A stretch of 64,000 bases of DNA, taken from Extensimonas soli. Its GTDB lineage: Bacteria > Pseudomonadota > Gammaproteobacteria > Burkholderiales > Burkholderiaceae_C. The notes beneath the pieces were generated by a model, which saw only the letters and a list, made by a program, of their open reading frames with translations, was not told where the DNA came from and did no database searches. The stretch's first letter is position 1. The number at the start of each line of letters is the position of its first letter. The stretch is from positions 312 through 64,311 of the forward strand of contig NZ_JARGEL010000014.1 of NCBI RefSeq assembly GCF_029211265.1. The letters are read 5' to 3'. This document shows, one piece after another, positions 38,443 through 51,214 of this stretch. The translations under genes and the position numbers were made by a program.

Positions 38443-38581
38443 CCCGTCCGCACATGGCGCCGCGCCATGCGGCCGCCATGCCCGCAACTGCGCCCCGTGC
38501 GGGCGCCGTTTGCCGTTTTCCGTCTGCCGTTTTCCACCGCTTCCGCTTTCGCTTCCCCTTTTTCTCATTCCCGATTGCGCC

Positions 38582-39913
38582 ATGCCCAAAAAAGTTTTCA
38601 TCAAAACCTTCGGCTGCCAGATGAACGAGTACGACTCGGACAAGATGCTCGACGTGCTGCACGCCGCCGCGGGCTACGAGCCCACGCAGGAGCCCGAAGA
38701 GGCCGACCTGATCTTGTTCAACACCTGCTCGGTGCGCGAAAAGGCGCAGGAAAAGGTGTTCAGCGACCTGGGGCGCTTCAAGCACCTCAAGGCGCGCGGC
38801 GTGCAGATCGGCGTGGGCGGCTGCGTGGCCAGCCAGGAGGGCGAGGAGATCATCGCGCGCGCCCCCTATGTGGACATCGTTTTCGGCCCGCAGACCTTGC
38901 ACCGTCTGCCTGAGCTGCTTTCGCAACGAGAGCGCCAAAACCGCCCGCAGGTGGACATCAGCTTTCCCGAGATCGAAAAGTTCGACCACCTGCCGCCCGC
39001 GCGCGTCGAGGGCGCGAGCGCCTTCGTCTCGATCATGGAAGGCTGCAGCAAATACTGCAGCTACTGCGTCGTACCGTACACGCGCGGCGAGGAGGTCTCG
39101 CGCCCGCTCGACGACGTGCTCGTCGAGGTCGCGGGCCTGGCCGACCAGGGCGTGAAGGAGGTCACGCTGCTGGGCCAGAACGTGAACGCCTACCGCGGCG
39201 CGATGGGCGAATCGGCCGAGATCGCGGACTTTGCCCTGCTGCTCGAATACGTGGCCGAGATTCCGGGCATAGAGCGCATCCGCTATACCACCAGCCACCC
39301 CAACGAGTTCACGCCGCGGCTGATCGAAGCCTACGCGCGCATCCCCCAACTCGTGAGCCATCTGCACCTGCCCGTGCAGCACGGCAGCGACCGCATCCTC
39401 ATGGCCATGAAGCGCGGCTACACCGCCATGGAATACAAAAGCACGGTGCGCAAGCTGCGCGCAATCCGCCCCGGGCTGGCACTCGCCAGCGACTTCATCG
39501 TTGGCTTTCCGGGCGAGACCGAGGAAGATTTTGCGCGCCTCATGCGCCTCGTGGAGGAGCTGGAGTTCGACAACAGCTTCAGCTTCGTCTTCAGCCCGCG
39601 CCCCGGCACGCCCGCGGCCAGCCTGCACGACGACACGCCGCAAGAGGTCAAACTGCGCCGCCTGCAAGAGCTGCAGGCCACCATCAACGCGCACATCCAG
39701 CGCATCAGCGCGAGCCGCGTCGGCACGGTGCAGCGCGTGCTCGTCGAAGGCCGCTCCAAGCGCGACGCGAGCGAGCTCATGGGCCGCACCGAATGCAACC
39801 GCGTGGTCAACTTTCCGGGGCCGGCGCGCCTCGTCGGGCAGATGGTGGACGTGCACATCACCGAAGCCAAGGTCTATACGCTGCGCGGCGAGGTGCTGGT
39901 GCGAGAAGGCTGA
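38582..39913 (+). CDS. miaB: tRNA-2-methylthio-N6-dimethylallyladenosine synthase
   Basis: 443 aa. Radical-SAM methylthiotransferase acting on A37 of tRNA. N-terminal UPF0004 domain with cluster cysteines in [21 protein letters not shown] and GGCVASQEG; radical-SAM motif CSKYCSYC (C-x3-C-x2-C counting from GCSKYCSYC); C-terminal TRAM domain (about 375-440). The start [13 protein letters not shown] is the usual N-terminus; an upstream ATG 72 bp away adds a hydrophobic leader with no homology. Confidence 0.96.
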   Translation: MPKKVFIKTFGCQMNEYDSDKMLDVLHAAAGYEPTQEPEEADLILFNTCSVREKAQEKVFSDLGRFKHLKARGVQIGVGGCVASQEGEEIIARAPYVDIVFGPQTLHRLPELLSQRERQNRPQVDISFPEIEKFDHLPPARVEGASAFVSIMEGCSKYCSYCVVPYTRGEEVSRPLDDVLVEVAGLADQGVKEVTLLGQNVNAYRGAMGESAEIADFALLLEYVAEIPGIERIRYTTSHPNEFTPRLIEAYARIPQLVSHLHLPVQHGSDRILMAMKRGYTAMEYKSTVRKLRAIRPGLALASDFIVGFPGETEEDFARLMRLVEELEFDNSFSFVFSPRPGTPAASLHDDTPQEVKLRRLQELQATINAHIQRISASRVGTVQRVLVEGRSKRDASELMGRTECNRVVNFPGPARLVGQMVDVHITEAKVYTLRGEVLVREG

Positions 39914-39943
39914 ACGAAAGTTTCAGCCCGCCCGCGCGGAATT

Positions 39944-40474
39944 TCAAAACGGAATGTCGTCGTCCATGTCGTCGAAGCCCGACGAAGCCGGCGCCGCCGG
40001 GGCCATGGGCGCGGCGGGCGCAGGGGCCGCGGGGCGCGCCGCCGGGCGGGCGGGCGGCGGGCTGGCGCGGCGCGGGGCGTTGTCGTAGCCGCCGCCGTCG
40101 TCGTAAGCGCCCTGGGCTGCGCCCTGGCCACCCATGCCCTGGCGGCTGCCGAGCATTTGCATCTGGTCGGCGCGGATTTCGGTGCTGTAGCGCTCCACGC
40201 CCGACTGGTCCGTCCACTTGCGCGTGCGCAGGGAGCCTTCCACATAGACCTGCGAGCCCTTGCGCAGGTACTGGCCCACGACTTCGGCCAGGCGGCCGGA
40301 GAAGACCACGCGGTGCCACTCGGTGGCCTCGCGCATTTCACCGCTCTGCTTGTCGCGCCACTTGTCCGTCGTGGCGATGGTGACGTTGGCCAGCTGGTCG
40401 CCGTTCGGGAAGGAACGCATTTCGGGGTCGCGGCCCAGGTTGCCGACGAGGATGACTTTGTTCACGGATGCCAT
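39944..40474 (-). CDS. ssb: single-stranded DNA-binding protein
   Basis: 176 aa. OB-fold about 1-110 ([40 protein letters not shown]), a Gly/Ala/Pro-rich flexible linker and the conserved acidic tip DDMDDDIPF that recruits repair and replication partners. AAGGTAAAG precedes the ATG. Convergent with miaB. Confidence 0.97.
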   Translation of the reverse strand: MASVNKVILVGNLGRDPEMRSFPNGDQLANVTIATTDKWRDKQSGEMREATEWHRVVFSGRLAEVVGQYLRKGSQVYVEGSLRTRKWTDQSGVERYSTEIRADQMQMLGSRQGMGGQGAAQGAYDDGGGYDNAPRRASPPPARPAARPAAPAPAAPMAPAAPASSGFDDMDDDIPF

Positions 40475-40617
40475 GTTGCTTTACCTTGATGGGGGTGGGC
40501 GCGCCATGCGCGGCGCGCGCCGGGCGCCTGATTGTGCCGCAATGCGGGCTTTTGCCGACACCCCAGGGCTGCCGGCAATGCGGCTGCAGGGAAATAGGGA
40601 GGTACGTTCTCAGCCGC

Positions 40618-41904
40618 TCAGTGAGGCGCCGGCGCGCTGCGCCCCACGGGCTGCAGCGGCCAGGTCAGCGCGAGCCACAGCGCTGTGAGCGCGGTGGTTG
40701 CGGCGAACAGGCCCGGTGCGCCGGCCCAGCGCACCAGGGCTCCGCCCAGCGCCCCGCCGGCAAACAGGCCCAGCGACTGCATGGTGTTGTAGCTGCCCAG
40801 CGCCGCGCCGCGCAGCTGCGGCGGCGCCATGCGCGAGACCAGGCTGGGCTGCGTGGCCTCGAGCGCGTTGAAGCCGCAAAAGAATACGAACAGCAGCGGC
40901 GCCAGCAGCCACAGCGTGGCGTGCCAGCTGCTCGCCGCGAGCAGCCCCAGCGCCGCCTGCACGAGCAGCACGCACCCAATCGCCCCGAGCAGTGCCGCGC
41001 GCAGCCGCCCGCGCCGCTCGAGCGCGAACAGCCCGCCCATCGCGAGGAAGGACAGCACCACGGCGGGCAGATAGGCCTCCCAGTGCTGCGCCTTGGGTAG
41101 ACCGGCTTGCACCAACATCGCGGGCACGGCCATCCACATGCACAGCTGTACCGTGTGCAGCGCGAACACGCCCACATTCAGGCGCAGCAGGTCGGGGTGC
41201 GTCCACACGTCGGCCAGGCGGCCCTGCCCCTTGCCAGTGGCGGCCTCTGCATGCTGCGCAGGCTCGGGCGGCACCCACCACAGCACCACGGCCACGCCCG
41301 CGAGCGCAAGCGCGCAGGTCAGGCCGAACAGGCCCGCAAGGCCGATGTGCGCAGCCAGCGCAGGCGCCGCCACAAGCGCGATGGCGAACATCAGGCCTAT
41401 GCTGCCGCCCACGAGCGCCATGGCCTTGGTGCGCACGCCGTCGCGCGTCTGGTCGGCCAGCAGCGCCGTGACGGCTGCCGACACCGCGCCTGCGCCCTGC
41501 AGCGCGCGGCCCGCGAGCACGCCCGTGAGCGTGTGCGCGAGTGCGGCGATCAGGCTGCCCGCGGCGAACACCAGCAGCCCCGCGACGATCACGCGCTTGC
41601 GCCCCCAGCGGTCCGAGGCCATGCCCAGCGGCAGCTGAAACACCGCCTGCGTGAGCCCGTACATGCCCATGGCCAGGCCCACCAGCGCCGGGTCGTCGCC
41701 GCCGGGGTACTTGCGCGCCTCGAGCGCGAACACCGGCAGCACCAGGAACAGGCCCAGCATGCGCAGCGCAAAGATCAGCGCGAGCGACACGCTAGAGCGT
41801 CGCTCGAGCGCCGTCATGGTGGTGGCGGGGTTTTTCGGCCGCGCCGCAACGGGCGCAGGGCGGGAGCGGGAAGTGGTGGGCGAGGACACGATGGGTTCGG
41901 GCAT
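40618..41904 (-). CDS. major facilitator superfamily transporter
   Basis: 428 aa, 12 predicted membrane helices. The loop 2-3 signature GMASDRWGRKRVIVAG is the drug:H+ antiporter-type motif A, and PALVGLAMGMYGLTQAVFQL precedes it. Related to the YajR/arabinose-efflux group; substrate unknown. The start at MPEPIVSS is chosen; the first helix begins only after a second Met 87 bp downstream, which is an alternative start. Divergent from uvrA. Confidence 0.88.
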   Translation of the reverse strand: MPEPIVSSPTTSRSRPAPVAARPKNPATTMTALERRSSVSLALIFALRMLGLFLVLPVFALEARKYPGGDDPALVGLAMGMYGLTQAVFQLPLGMASDRWGRKRVIVAGLLVFAAGSLIAALAHTLTGVLAGRALQGAGAVSAAVTALLADQTRDGVRTKAMALVGGSIGLMFAIALVAAPALAAHIGLAGLFGLTCALALAGVAVVLWWVPPEPAQHAEAATGKGQGRLADVWTHPDLLRLNVGVFALHTVQLCMWMAVPAMLVQAGLPKAQHWEAYLPAVVLSFLAMGGLFALERRGRLRAALLGAIGCVLLVQAALGLLAASSWHATLWLLAPLLFVFFCGFNALEATQPSLVSRMAPPQLRGAALGSYNTMQSLGLFAGGALGGALVRWAGAPGLFAATTALTALWLALTWPLQPVGRSAPAPH

Positions 41905-42129
41905 GCAAAAAACGGGCCGCGCAAAAAGGCGCAGAAAAGAGGGCGCAAGGCGGGCGCGGCGGAGCTGCTGAATCAGGCCGCAAACGTGCGCCCGGCGCGG
42001 GCGCCCGGATTGTGCGCCTATCGGCGTCAGTGTGTGTCCGCGGCCGAAAGTTCCGCCGCGTGCGGCCTGCAGACGCAGCAAATGTGAGAAGCCTGACTAT
42101 CATGGCAGGTTTTCCCCGCCGACTCTTTC

Positions 42130-45266
<3,137 letters not shown>

Positions 45267-45273
<7 letters not shown>

Positions 45274-45309
45274 TGGCAGATAAATCAAGCACAAGCAGCT
45301 ATTTATTGT
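45267..45309 (+). repeat. interspersed repeat at the uvrA/pyrF junction
   Basis: TTAGTGGCAGATAAATCAAG then CACAAGCAGCTATTTATTG. It shares AAGCACAAGCAGCTAT-type core and the TTAGTGGC start with the copy at 27.3 kb. It spans both stop codons of the convergent genes. Confidence 0.6.
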
Positions 45310-46139
45310 GAAGCACCTGCGCGCGCCGCGTTGAGCGCGTCGCGCGTGCGCAGTGCCTCGGCGCGTGCGGCGGCGGCAAAGTCCTCCTTGGCCGAGGCGT
45401 AGAGGATGGCGCGCGAGGAGTTGACGATGATCGGCCCCTCGGCGCGCAGCCCGGCGCGCACCGTGGCCACGGCGTCGCCGCCCTGCGCGCCCACGCCGGG
45501 GATCAGCAGCGGCAGCGTGGGCGCGAGCGCGCGCACGCGCTCGATCTCGGCCGGGTAGGTCGCGCCCACCACCAGGCCGAGCTGGCCATTGCGGTTCCAC
45601 GGCCCTTGCGCCAGGCGCGCGATGTGCTCATACAACAGCGGTTCGCCGGGCACGCCCGCGAGGCGCTGGTTTTGCAGGTCGTCGCCGCCGGGGTTGGACG
45701 TGCGGCAGAGCAAAAACGCGCCCTTGCCGGGGTAGTCGAGGTAGGGCGCGACCGAGTCGAAGCCCATGAAGGGCGAAAGCGTGACGGCGTCGGCGCCGTA
45801 GCGCTCGAACGCCTCTTTCGCGTACTGCTCGGCCGTGGCGCCGATGTCGCCGCGCTTGGCGTCCAGGATCACCGGCACCTGCGGTGCGTGGCAGCGGATG
45901 TGCTGCAGCAGGCGCTCGAGCTGCTCCTCCGCGCCGTGCGCGGCAAAGTAGGCGATCTGCGGCTTGAACGCGCACACCAGGTCGGCCGTGTGGTCCACGA
46001 TGGCGGCGCAGAAGTCGTACATCTTGCGCGCGTCGCCGCGCCAGGCGCCCGGAAAGCGCTCCGGGTCGGGATCGAGCCCCACGCAAAGCATGGAATCATT
46101 GCGCGTCGTGGCCGTGCGCAGCAGCTCGAGAAAGTCCAT
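45303..46139 (-). CDS. pyrF: orotidine 5'-phosphate decarboxylase (type 2)
   Basis: 278 aa. Final step of UMP synthesis. The catalytic block is [20 protein letters not shown] (Asp-x-Lys-x-x-Asp) and [12 protein letters not shown] near the N-terminus is typical of the longer type 2 enzymes (about 270 aa). It follows pgk in the same direction after 30 bp, suggesting co-transcription. Confidence 0.96.
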   Translation of the reverse strand: MDFLELLRTATTRNDSMLCVGLDPDPERFPGAWRGDARKMYDFCAAIVDHTADLVCAFKPQIAYFAAHGAEEQLERLLQHIRCHAPQVPVILDAKRGDIGATAEQYAKEAFERYGADAVTLSPFMGFDSVAPYLDYPGKGAFLLCRTSNPGGDDLQNQRLAGVPGEPLLYEHIARLAQGPWNRNGQLGLVVGATYPAEIERVRALAPTLPLLIPGVGAQGGDAVATVRAGLRAEGPIIVNSSRAILYASAKEDFAAAARAEALRTRDALNAARAGASQ

Positions 46140-46169
46140 GGTGTGCCCTTTCGCGTTGAGAACAGGCGC

Positions 46170-47387
46170 TCAGAGCGCAGGCGCCGGCTGGAGCCCCTCG
46201 GCCGCGCGTTTTTCGAGGATTTCGAACGCGGGCAGCGTCTTGCCCTCGAGCACTTCGAGAAACGCGCCGCCGCCCGTGGAGATGTAGCCGATCTGCTTGT
46301 CGATGCCGTACTTGGCGATCGCGGCCAGCGTGTCGCCGCCGCCGGCGATGCTGAACGCGGGCGAGGCCGCAATCGCCTGCGCGAGGGTGCGCGTGCCGTT
46401 TTCGAAGGCCGGGAACTCGAACACGCCCACGGGGCCGTTCCACACGATGGTGCCTGCGGCCTTGAGCTGCGCGGCCAGGCGCGCCGCGGTTTCGGGGCCG
46501 ATGTCGAGGATCAGCTCGTCGGCCTCGACGGCCGTGGCCGGCTTCACGGTGGCCGGGGCGTCGGCGGCAAAGACCTTGGCCGTGACCACGTCGGTCGGGA
46601 TCGGCACCTCGGCGCCGCGCGCACGCATGGCCGCCAGCACGGCCTTGGCCTCATCCACCAGGTCGGGCTCGGCCAGGCTCTTGCCTATGGGCAGACCCGC
46701 GGCGAGCAGGAAGGTGTTGGCGATGCCGCCACCCACGATGAGCTGGTCCACCTTTTGCGCCAGGCTTTGCAGGATGGTGAGCTTGGTCGAGACCTTGGAG
46801 CCCGCGACGATGGCCACGAGCGGGCGCTTGGGCTGGGCGAGCGCGCGCGTGATGGCGTCGATCTCGGCCGCCAGCAGCGGCCCCGCGCAGGCGATGGGCG
46901 CGTACTGCGCGATGCCGTAGGTGGTGGCCTCGGCGCGGTGCGCGGTGCCGAAGGCGTCGTTCACGTAGATGTCGCACAGCGCGGCGAGCTTGCGTGCGAG
47001 CGCAGGGTCGTTCTTCTTCTCGCCGACGTTGAGGCGGCAGTTCTCGAGCAGCACGACCTCGCCGGGCGCGAGCTGCACGCCATCGACCCAGTCGCGCTGC
47101 AGCGGCACCGTGCGCGCAAGCAGCTCGGAAAGGCGCTCGGCCACGGGCGCGAGCGAGTCTTCAGGCTTGAACTGGCCCTCGGTCGGGCGGCCCAGGTGGC
47201 TCGTGACCATCACGGCCGCGCCCGCATCGAGCGCCATCTGGATGCAGGGCACGGAGGCGCGGATGCGCGTGTCTTCGGTGATGCGGCCGGCGTCGTCCTG
47301 CGGCACGTTGAGGTCGCTGCGGATGAAAACGCGCTTGCCGCGCACGAGGCCCTGCGCGCACAGGTCGGAAAAGCGAAGAATGTTCAT
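46170..47387 (-). CDS. pgk: phosphoglycerate kinase
   Basis: 405 aa. Transfers phosphate between 1,3-bisphosphoglycerate and ADP. N-terminal [20 protein letters not shown] (with substrate Arg and Asp), [10 protein letters not shown], then [15 protein letters not shown], the nucleotide site [19 protein letters not shown] and the C-terminal GGGDTLAAI and [13 protein letters not shown] loops. Complete. A family-2 MITE lies just upstream of its start (47433-47593), inside its probable promoter region. Confidence 0.98.
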   Translation of the reverse strand: MNILRFSDLCAQGLVRGKRVFIRSDLNVPQDDAGRITEDTRIRASVPCIQMALDAGAAVMVTSHLGRPTEGQFKPEDSLAPVAERLSELLARTVPLQRDWVDGVQLAPGEVVLLENCRLNVGEKKNDPALARKLAALCDIYVNDAFGTAHRAEATTYGIAQYAPIACAGPLLAAEIDAITRALAQPKRPLVAIVAGSKVSTKLTILQSLAQKVDQLIVGGGIANTFLLAAGLPIGKSLAEPDLVDEAKAVLAAMRARGAEVPIPTDVVTAKVFAADAPATVKPATAVEADELILDIGPETAARLAAQLKAAGTIVWNGPVGVFEFPAFENGTRTLAQAIAASPAFSIAGGGDTLAAIAKYGIDKQIGYISTGGGAFLEVLEGKTLPAFEILEKRAAEGLQPAPAL

Positions 47388-47432
47388 GAGGAGAAAAGGC
47401 TTGCGGAAGGTGGAGACAGGCGTCGATTCTAG

Positions 47433-47593
47433 GAGCCTGTCGGACTTTGGGCGTCGATAGCGAGAATGCGCCCCGGCGAGACCAGTTTTTGCCGGATTCG
47501 CAGCCCCATAGTGGTGCTATGGGGCAAGAAGACGGTAAAAAATGGGCCGCTGCGGCGCATTCGCAGCCGACGATTCCAAAGTCCGACAGGCTC
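47433..47593 (+). mobile_element. MITE-like element family 2, complete copy
   Basis: 161 bp with perfect terminal inverted repeats of 18 bp (GAGCCTGTCGGACTTTGG), flanked by the 4-bp direct repeat CTAG (47429-47432, 47594-47597). A second hairpin GCCCCATAG-TGGTG-CTATGGGGC (47503-47525) lies inside. No coding capacity. A CTAG duplication is typical of some IS5-group transposases, so trans-mobilisation by one is plausible. Located between pgk and azlD. Confidence 0.85.
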
Positions 47594-47610
47594 CTAGGAG
47601 CCTGCGGCCC

Positions 47611-47946
47611 TTACCACCCCAGGCCGATGTGCAGCGGCAGATACACGAGCATGCCCACGACGATGGTGCCCAGGATGCCGCGGCGCCAGAAGTAGTAGCC
47701 GCCCGCGCACAGCAGCGCGGGCAGGCGCGCGTCGCGCAGCGTGGCGATGAGGTGGCCGTTGCTCATGAAAAGCTCGGGCGCTATCACCGCCGTGAGCGCC
47801 GCGAGCGGCGCGTACTTGAGGCCGCGCTTGAACCATTCGGGCAGCGGCATCTCGCGCTGCGAGAGCATGAAAAAAGAGCGCGTGACCACGGTGATCGCGC
47901 TCAGCCCCAGCACGGCCAGCAGGTATTCGCCCCAGCCCATGTTCAT
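47611..47946 (-). CDS. azlD: AzlD-family branched-chain amino acid export subunit
   Basis: 111 aa with about four membrane helices. GLSAITVVTRSFFMLSQREM and KYAPLAALTAVIAPE are the AzlD hallmarks. It pairs with the AzlC protein encoded just upstream; their genes overlap (ATGA), implying a two-subunit exporter of branched-chain amino acids or related compounds (family inference). Confidence 0.9.
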   Translation of the reverse strand: MNMGWGEYLLAVLGLSAITVVTRSFFMLSQREMPLPEWFKRGLKYAPLAALTAVIAPELFMSNGHLIATLRDARLPALLCAGGYYFWRRGILGTIVVGMLVYLPLHIGLGW

Positions 47947-48848
47947 GGCGTGCGCTCCGCGGGCCGGGCGTTGGTGGACGCGGCGGGCGCGCCGGCAGCG
48001 GACTGCGTAGGAATGGCCTGCGGCGTATCCGCACCTATCGCCACGCTCGAACCCGCCGGGCGCAGCACCACGGCAGGTTTGCGCAGCCGGCGCTCGGCCG
48101 CCTCGGCCAGCAGCCCGGCCGCGACGGCCGCGGCAATGGCGACCAGGATGTTGAGCTTGAGCGGCAGCGCAAACGCCGCAATCGCCGCCGCGGCAGAAAC
48201 CACCGTCGCGATCCAGGCTGGACGATCGACCAGCATGGACAGCAGCACGCCCAGCAGCGCCAGCACCCCGGCAAAGCCCAGCCCCCACGACAACGGGATG
48301 GCATTGGCAAGCACGATGCCCGCGATCGAGGGCACTTGCCAGGCCAGCCAGTTGAGCAGCGAGGCGCCCCAAAAATACGCGAACTGCCCCGTCGCGGGGC
48401 GTGGCTCGGGGTAGCGCTGCATGAAGAAGACGAAGATCGCGTCGCCGCTGAAGTAGCCTATGACCAGCCGCCGCCGCAGGGACAGGTGCCCGAAGTAGCT
48501 GCGCCAGAGGTTGCTGAAGATGACGAAGCGCAGGTTCACGCAGGTGGCCGTGAGCCAGACCACCCACAGCGGCGCGCCCGTGGTCAGCAGCGGCAGCACC
48601 GCGAGCTGCGCGCTGCCCGCATAGACGAACAGCGACATGACGATGGCCATGGACACCGGCATGCCGCTCTTGACCATGGCCACGCCCGTGACCAGACCCC
48701 AGGCGCTGATGCCCAGCGCGGTGGCAAGCATGTCGCGCGCTGCAAGGCGGAATTCGGGCTCGCGCGCAAGGGTGCGCAGCGACGGCGGGGCGCCATCGCC
48801 TGGGGTGCGCACCTCGTCACCGTGCGCGTGGCTGCGTCCGCCGTTCAT
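47943..48848 (-). CDS. azlC: AzlC-family branched-chain amino acid export permease
   Basis: 301 aa. The core of about six to eight helices contains AWGLVTGVAMVKSGMPVSMA, YAGSAQLAVLPLL and NLRFVIFSNLWRSYF, the AzlC signatures. A hydrophilic N-terminal extension and a Pro/Ala-rich C-terminal tail of about 45 residues exceed the usual length (about 240 aa). It lies 10 bp after fmt in the same direction. Start at MNGGRSHAHG. Confidence 0.9.
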   Translation of the reverse strand: MNGGRSHAHGDEVRTPGDGAPPSLRTLAREPEFRLAARDMLATALGISAWGLVTGVAMVKSGMPVSMAIVMSLFVYAGSAQLAVLPLLTTGAPLWVVWLTATCVNLRFVIFSNLWRSYFGHLSLRRRLVIGYFSGDAIFVFFMQRYPEPRPATGQFAYFWGASLLNWLAWQVPSIAGIVLANAIPLSWGLGFAGVLALLGVLLSMLVDRPAWIATVVSAAAAIAAFALPLKLNILVAIAAAVAAGLLAEAAERRLRKPAVVLRPAGSSVAIGADTPQAIPTQSAAGAPAASTNARPAERTP

Positions 48849-48858
48849 GCGCACGCGC

Positions 48859-49842
48859 TCATGGCGCCGGGGCAGCGGCGGCCACGCCCAGCACCTGCCC
48901 GGGCTGCAGCGCAAAGCCGCGCAAGAACTCGGCCGCGGCCAGGCGCTTGCCGCCCGTGCGCTGCAGCACGGTGAGGCGCAGCGCATCCGTGCCGCAGGCC
49001 ACGGTGATGCCCGCGTCGTTTATAGACAAAATATGCCCGCAAGGCACATTTGGCGTGCGCTGATAGCTCACGATTTCAGAGCGCCAAAGTTTGAGCACGG
49101 CCCCATCCAGCGTGGTGCTCGCGCCGGGGAACGGGTCGAAGGCGCGGATGCGGCGCTCGATGACTGCTGCGGGCTGCGCCCAGTCGATCACGCTCTCGGT
49201 CTTTTCGATCTTGGGCGCATAGCACGCGCCTTGCTCGGGCTGCGGCACGGGCTGCAGTTGCCCGGCTTCGGCCAATTGCAACGCCTGCACGATCAGGCGC
49301 GCGCCGAGCGCGGCGAGCCGGTCGTGCAGCGTGCCCGTGCTGTCCTGCGGCAGGATGGGCGTGGCCTCGGCGAGCAGCATGGGGCCGGTGTCCAGGCCCG
49401 CGTCCATTTGCATGATGGTCACGCCGGTTTCGGCATCGCCCGCCTCGATGGCGCGGTGGATGGGCGCGGCGCCACGCCAGCGCGGCAGCAGGCTCGCGTG
49501 GATGTTCAGGCAGCCGAGCCGCGGCAGGTCGAGCACCCATTGCGGCAGGATCAGGCCATAGGCCGCGACCACCATCGCGTCGGCTTGTGCCGCCAGCAGC
49601 GCGGCGCGCGCCGCTTGGGCGTCCTGCGGGAACTTTCCGTCCAGGCGCAGGCTGCGCGGCTGCGCCACGGCGATGTCGTGGGCTTGCGCGAGCTGCTTGA
49701 CCGGCGAGGCCTGCAACTGCATGCCGCGCCCCGCAGGCCGGTCAGGCTGCGTGAGCACGAGCGGCACGCGGTGGCCTGCTGCCAGCAGCTGTGCGAGCGC
49801 CACACGGGCGAATTCGGGGGTGCCGGCAAAGACGATGTTCAT
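48859..49842 (-). CDS. fmt: methionyl-tRNA formyltransferase
   Basis: 327 aa. Formylates initiator Met-t[23 protein letters not shown] opens the formyltransferase fold; catalytic Asn-His in [17 protein letters not shown] and Asp in [14 protein letters not shown]-terminal OB domain. The segment [19 protein letters not shown] is AT-richer and may hold another trace of the short interspersed repeat. Follows def and a lipoprotein gene in one direction. Confidence 0.96.
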   Translation of the reverse strand: MNIVFAGTPEFARVALAQLLAAGHRVPLVLTQPDRPAGRGMQLQASPVKQLAQAHDIAVAQPRSLRLDGKFPQDAQAARAALLAAQADAMVVAAYGLILPQWVLDLPRLGCLNIHASLLPRWRGAAPIHRAIEAGDAETGVTIMQMDAGLDTGPMLLAEATPILPQDSTGTLHDRLAALGARLIVQALQLAEAGQLQPVPQPEQGACYAPKIEKTESVIDWAQPAAVIERRIRAFDPFPGASTTLDGAVLKLWRSEIVSYQRTPNVPCGHILSINDAGITVACGTDALRLTVLQRTGGKRLAAAEFLRGFALQPGQVLGVAAAAPAP

Positions 49843-49895
49843 GCGCTGTGTGTGCGGGTGTACATGCGGGTGTACGTGCGGCGGCCAGGGTTGGC

Positions 49896-50411
49896 TCAGA
49901 AATTGGGGTCCCTGCCGCCCGAGAATTCGTCGGCAAACATCACCCGGCGCACCACGCCCGCGCGGTCGATGTGGACGTAGGCGAAACGGCGCGTGCCCAG
50001 GTCGTCGATGAAGTGGTACGTCCAGATGTCGCCGTCGAAGCGCGCGACCTGCTCGAGCCGGATCGGCGGGCCGAAGCTGGCCTCGACGTCGCGCGCGCTC
50101 CATTGGTTGACGGGGATGGATTCAAAGCGCTGCTGCGTGAGCACCTGCGTGGTGCGCACGAGGCGCCCGCTCGCGTCGAAGTCGAGGTGGAACACCTGGT
50201 AGCCCGCGGGCAAGGTCGAATACAGCAGGCGCTGACCGCCGTCGGGCAGGCTCTGCGTGCTGTGCGGCGCACCCAGGCGCGCGAGCACGTCCGCGTGCAG
50301 CGCGCCGGGCTTTTCCCAGTCGGGCGAGGCGCAGGCGGCGAGCAGCAGCAGCGCCAAGGCGGCCGCGGCGCGGCGCAGCGCGCCCGCCTTTGCCAGCACA
50401 GAAGGTTTCAT
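49896..50411 (-). CDS. outer-membrane lipoprotein with two BamE/SmpA-like repeats
   Basis: 171 aa. Lipoprotein signal with lipobox LAAC (Cys about residue 26 in [13 protein letters not shown]). Two similar modules follow: [20 protein letters not shown] with a YSTLP strand and [20 protein letters not shown] with a WTYHF strand, each like the BamE/SmpA unit (helix, G-x-P, then beta strands). Function unknown. Its start overlaps the def stop by 4 bp, so it is translated with the deformylase-formyltransferase pair. Confidence 0.8.
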   Translation of the reverse strand: MKPSVLAKAGALRRAAAALALLLLAACASPDWEKPGALHADVLARLGAPHSTQSLPDGGQRLLYSTLPAGYQVFHLDFDASGRLVRTTQVLTQQRFESIPVNQWSARDVEASFGPPIRLEQVARFDGDIWTYHFIDDLGTRRFAYVHIDRAGVVRRVMFADEFSGGRDPNF

Positions 50412-50920
50412 GCGCGGGCCTCTTCGCGCTGCTGTTTGAGCAGCTTGGACTTGATGCGGTTGCGCTTGAGCGGCGAGAGGTATTCGACGAACACCTTGCC
50501 CATGAGGTGGTCGAGCTCGTGCTGTATGCACACGGCCAGCAGCCCCTCGGCCTCGATAGTCTGCTCCTGCCCCTGCGCGTCGAGTGCACGCACGCGCACG
50601 GCACGCGCGCGCTCCACGCCGTCGTAAATGCCGGGCACCGACAGGCAGCCTTCATCGCCCGCCTGCTTTTCCTCGCTGGCCCAGACGATTTCAGGGTTGA
50701 TCAGCACCATGGGCTGGTTGCGCTCCTGCGACACGTCGATCACCACCACGCGCTCGTGCACGTCGATCTGCGTCGCCGCAAGGCCTATGCCCTTGGCGTC
50801 GTACATGGTCTCGAGCATGTCGGCAACCAGCGCCTGGATGCGCGCATCCACGCTCGCCACCGGGCGCGCGACCTTGCGCAGGCGGGGGTCGGGGTAGCAA
50901 AGAATTGGAAGGACGGCCAT
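50408..50920 (-). CDS. def: peptide deformylase
   Basis: 170 aa. Removes the formyl group from nascent chains. All three motifs are present: [13 protein letters not shown] (metal Cys) and QHELDHLMG (metal His pair and catalytic Glu). Normal length. It leads def-lipoprotein-fmt-azlCD. Its upstream region holds MITE copy C. Confidence 0.97.
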   Translation of the reverse strand: MAVLPILCYPDPRLRKVARPVASVDARIQALVADMLETMYDAKGIGLAATQIDVHERVVVIDVSQERNQPMVLINPEIVWASEEKQAGDEGCLSVPGIYDGVERARAVRVRALDAQGQEQTIEAEGLLAVCIQHELDHLMGKVFVEYLSPLKRNRIKSKLLKQQREEARA

Positions 50921-51086
50921 GGCTCAGGACAGGAAAACAAATAGCAAAAACGGCGCGGCAGGCGGGCCGCGCGTGCGAAAAATGTCGCTATTTTCGCTAC
51001 TTTCAAGCGCCCCAGCGACGTCCAGGCGCAATAATCGTTGCCCCGGTCAGGGCTTGCAAAGAGAATCCCGGGAGATCCGCAATCAA

Positions 51087-51192
51087 CCCAGATTGTCCAT
51101 GAGGCGGTGCTGCGCACCTACGCGGGCGCTGGCGGACGCCTGACGGTCATTTTGGCCGCGGCTTCATCCCGCGTCCTCATGGACAATCTGGG
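51087..51192 (+). mobile_element. MITE-like element family 1, internally deleted copy C
   Basis: 106 bp. The termini are perfect 20-bp inverted repeats when AA/TT are included (AACCCAGATTGTCCATGAGG at 51085-51104). The first hairpin is GGTGC-TGC-GCACC. About 68 bp present in copies A and B (from the GTCGTTCATGG block) are missing, joined at a short TC/ATC overlap. The flanks are ATCAA and TTCAT, so no clear target duplication. It occupies the divergent def/LysM promoter region; the 51215 gene's AAAGGAA begins 12 bp after it. Confidence 0.82.
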
Positions 51193-51214
51193 TTCATCGA
51201 ACTAAAGGAATTCC

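Noticed and set aside
41905-42129. LexA (SOS) box upstream of uvrA
   Set aside because: No CTGT-N8-ACAG type palindrome is visible in the 225-bp divergent region.
47594-47610. A further family-2 end (TAGGAGCCTG) beside the complete element
   Set aside because: The ten bases arise mostly from the duplicated CTAG plus GGAGCC, and no matching opposite end follows; treated as chance or a tandem scar.
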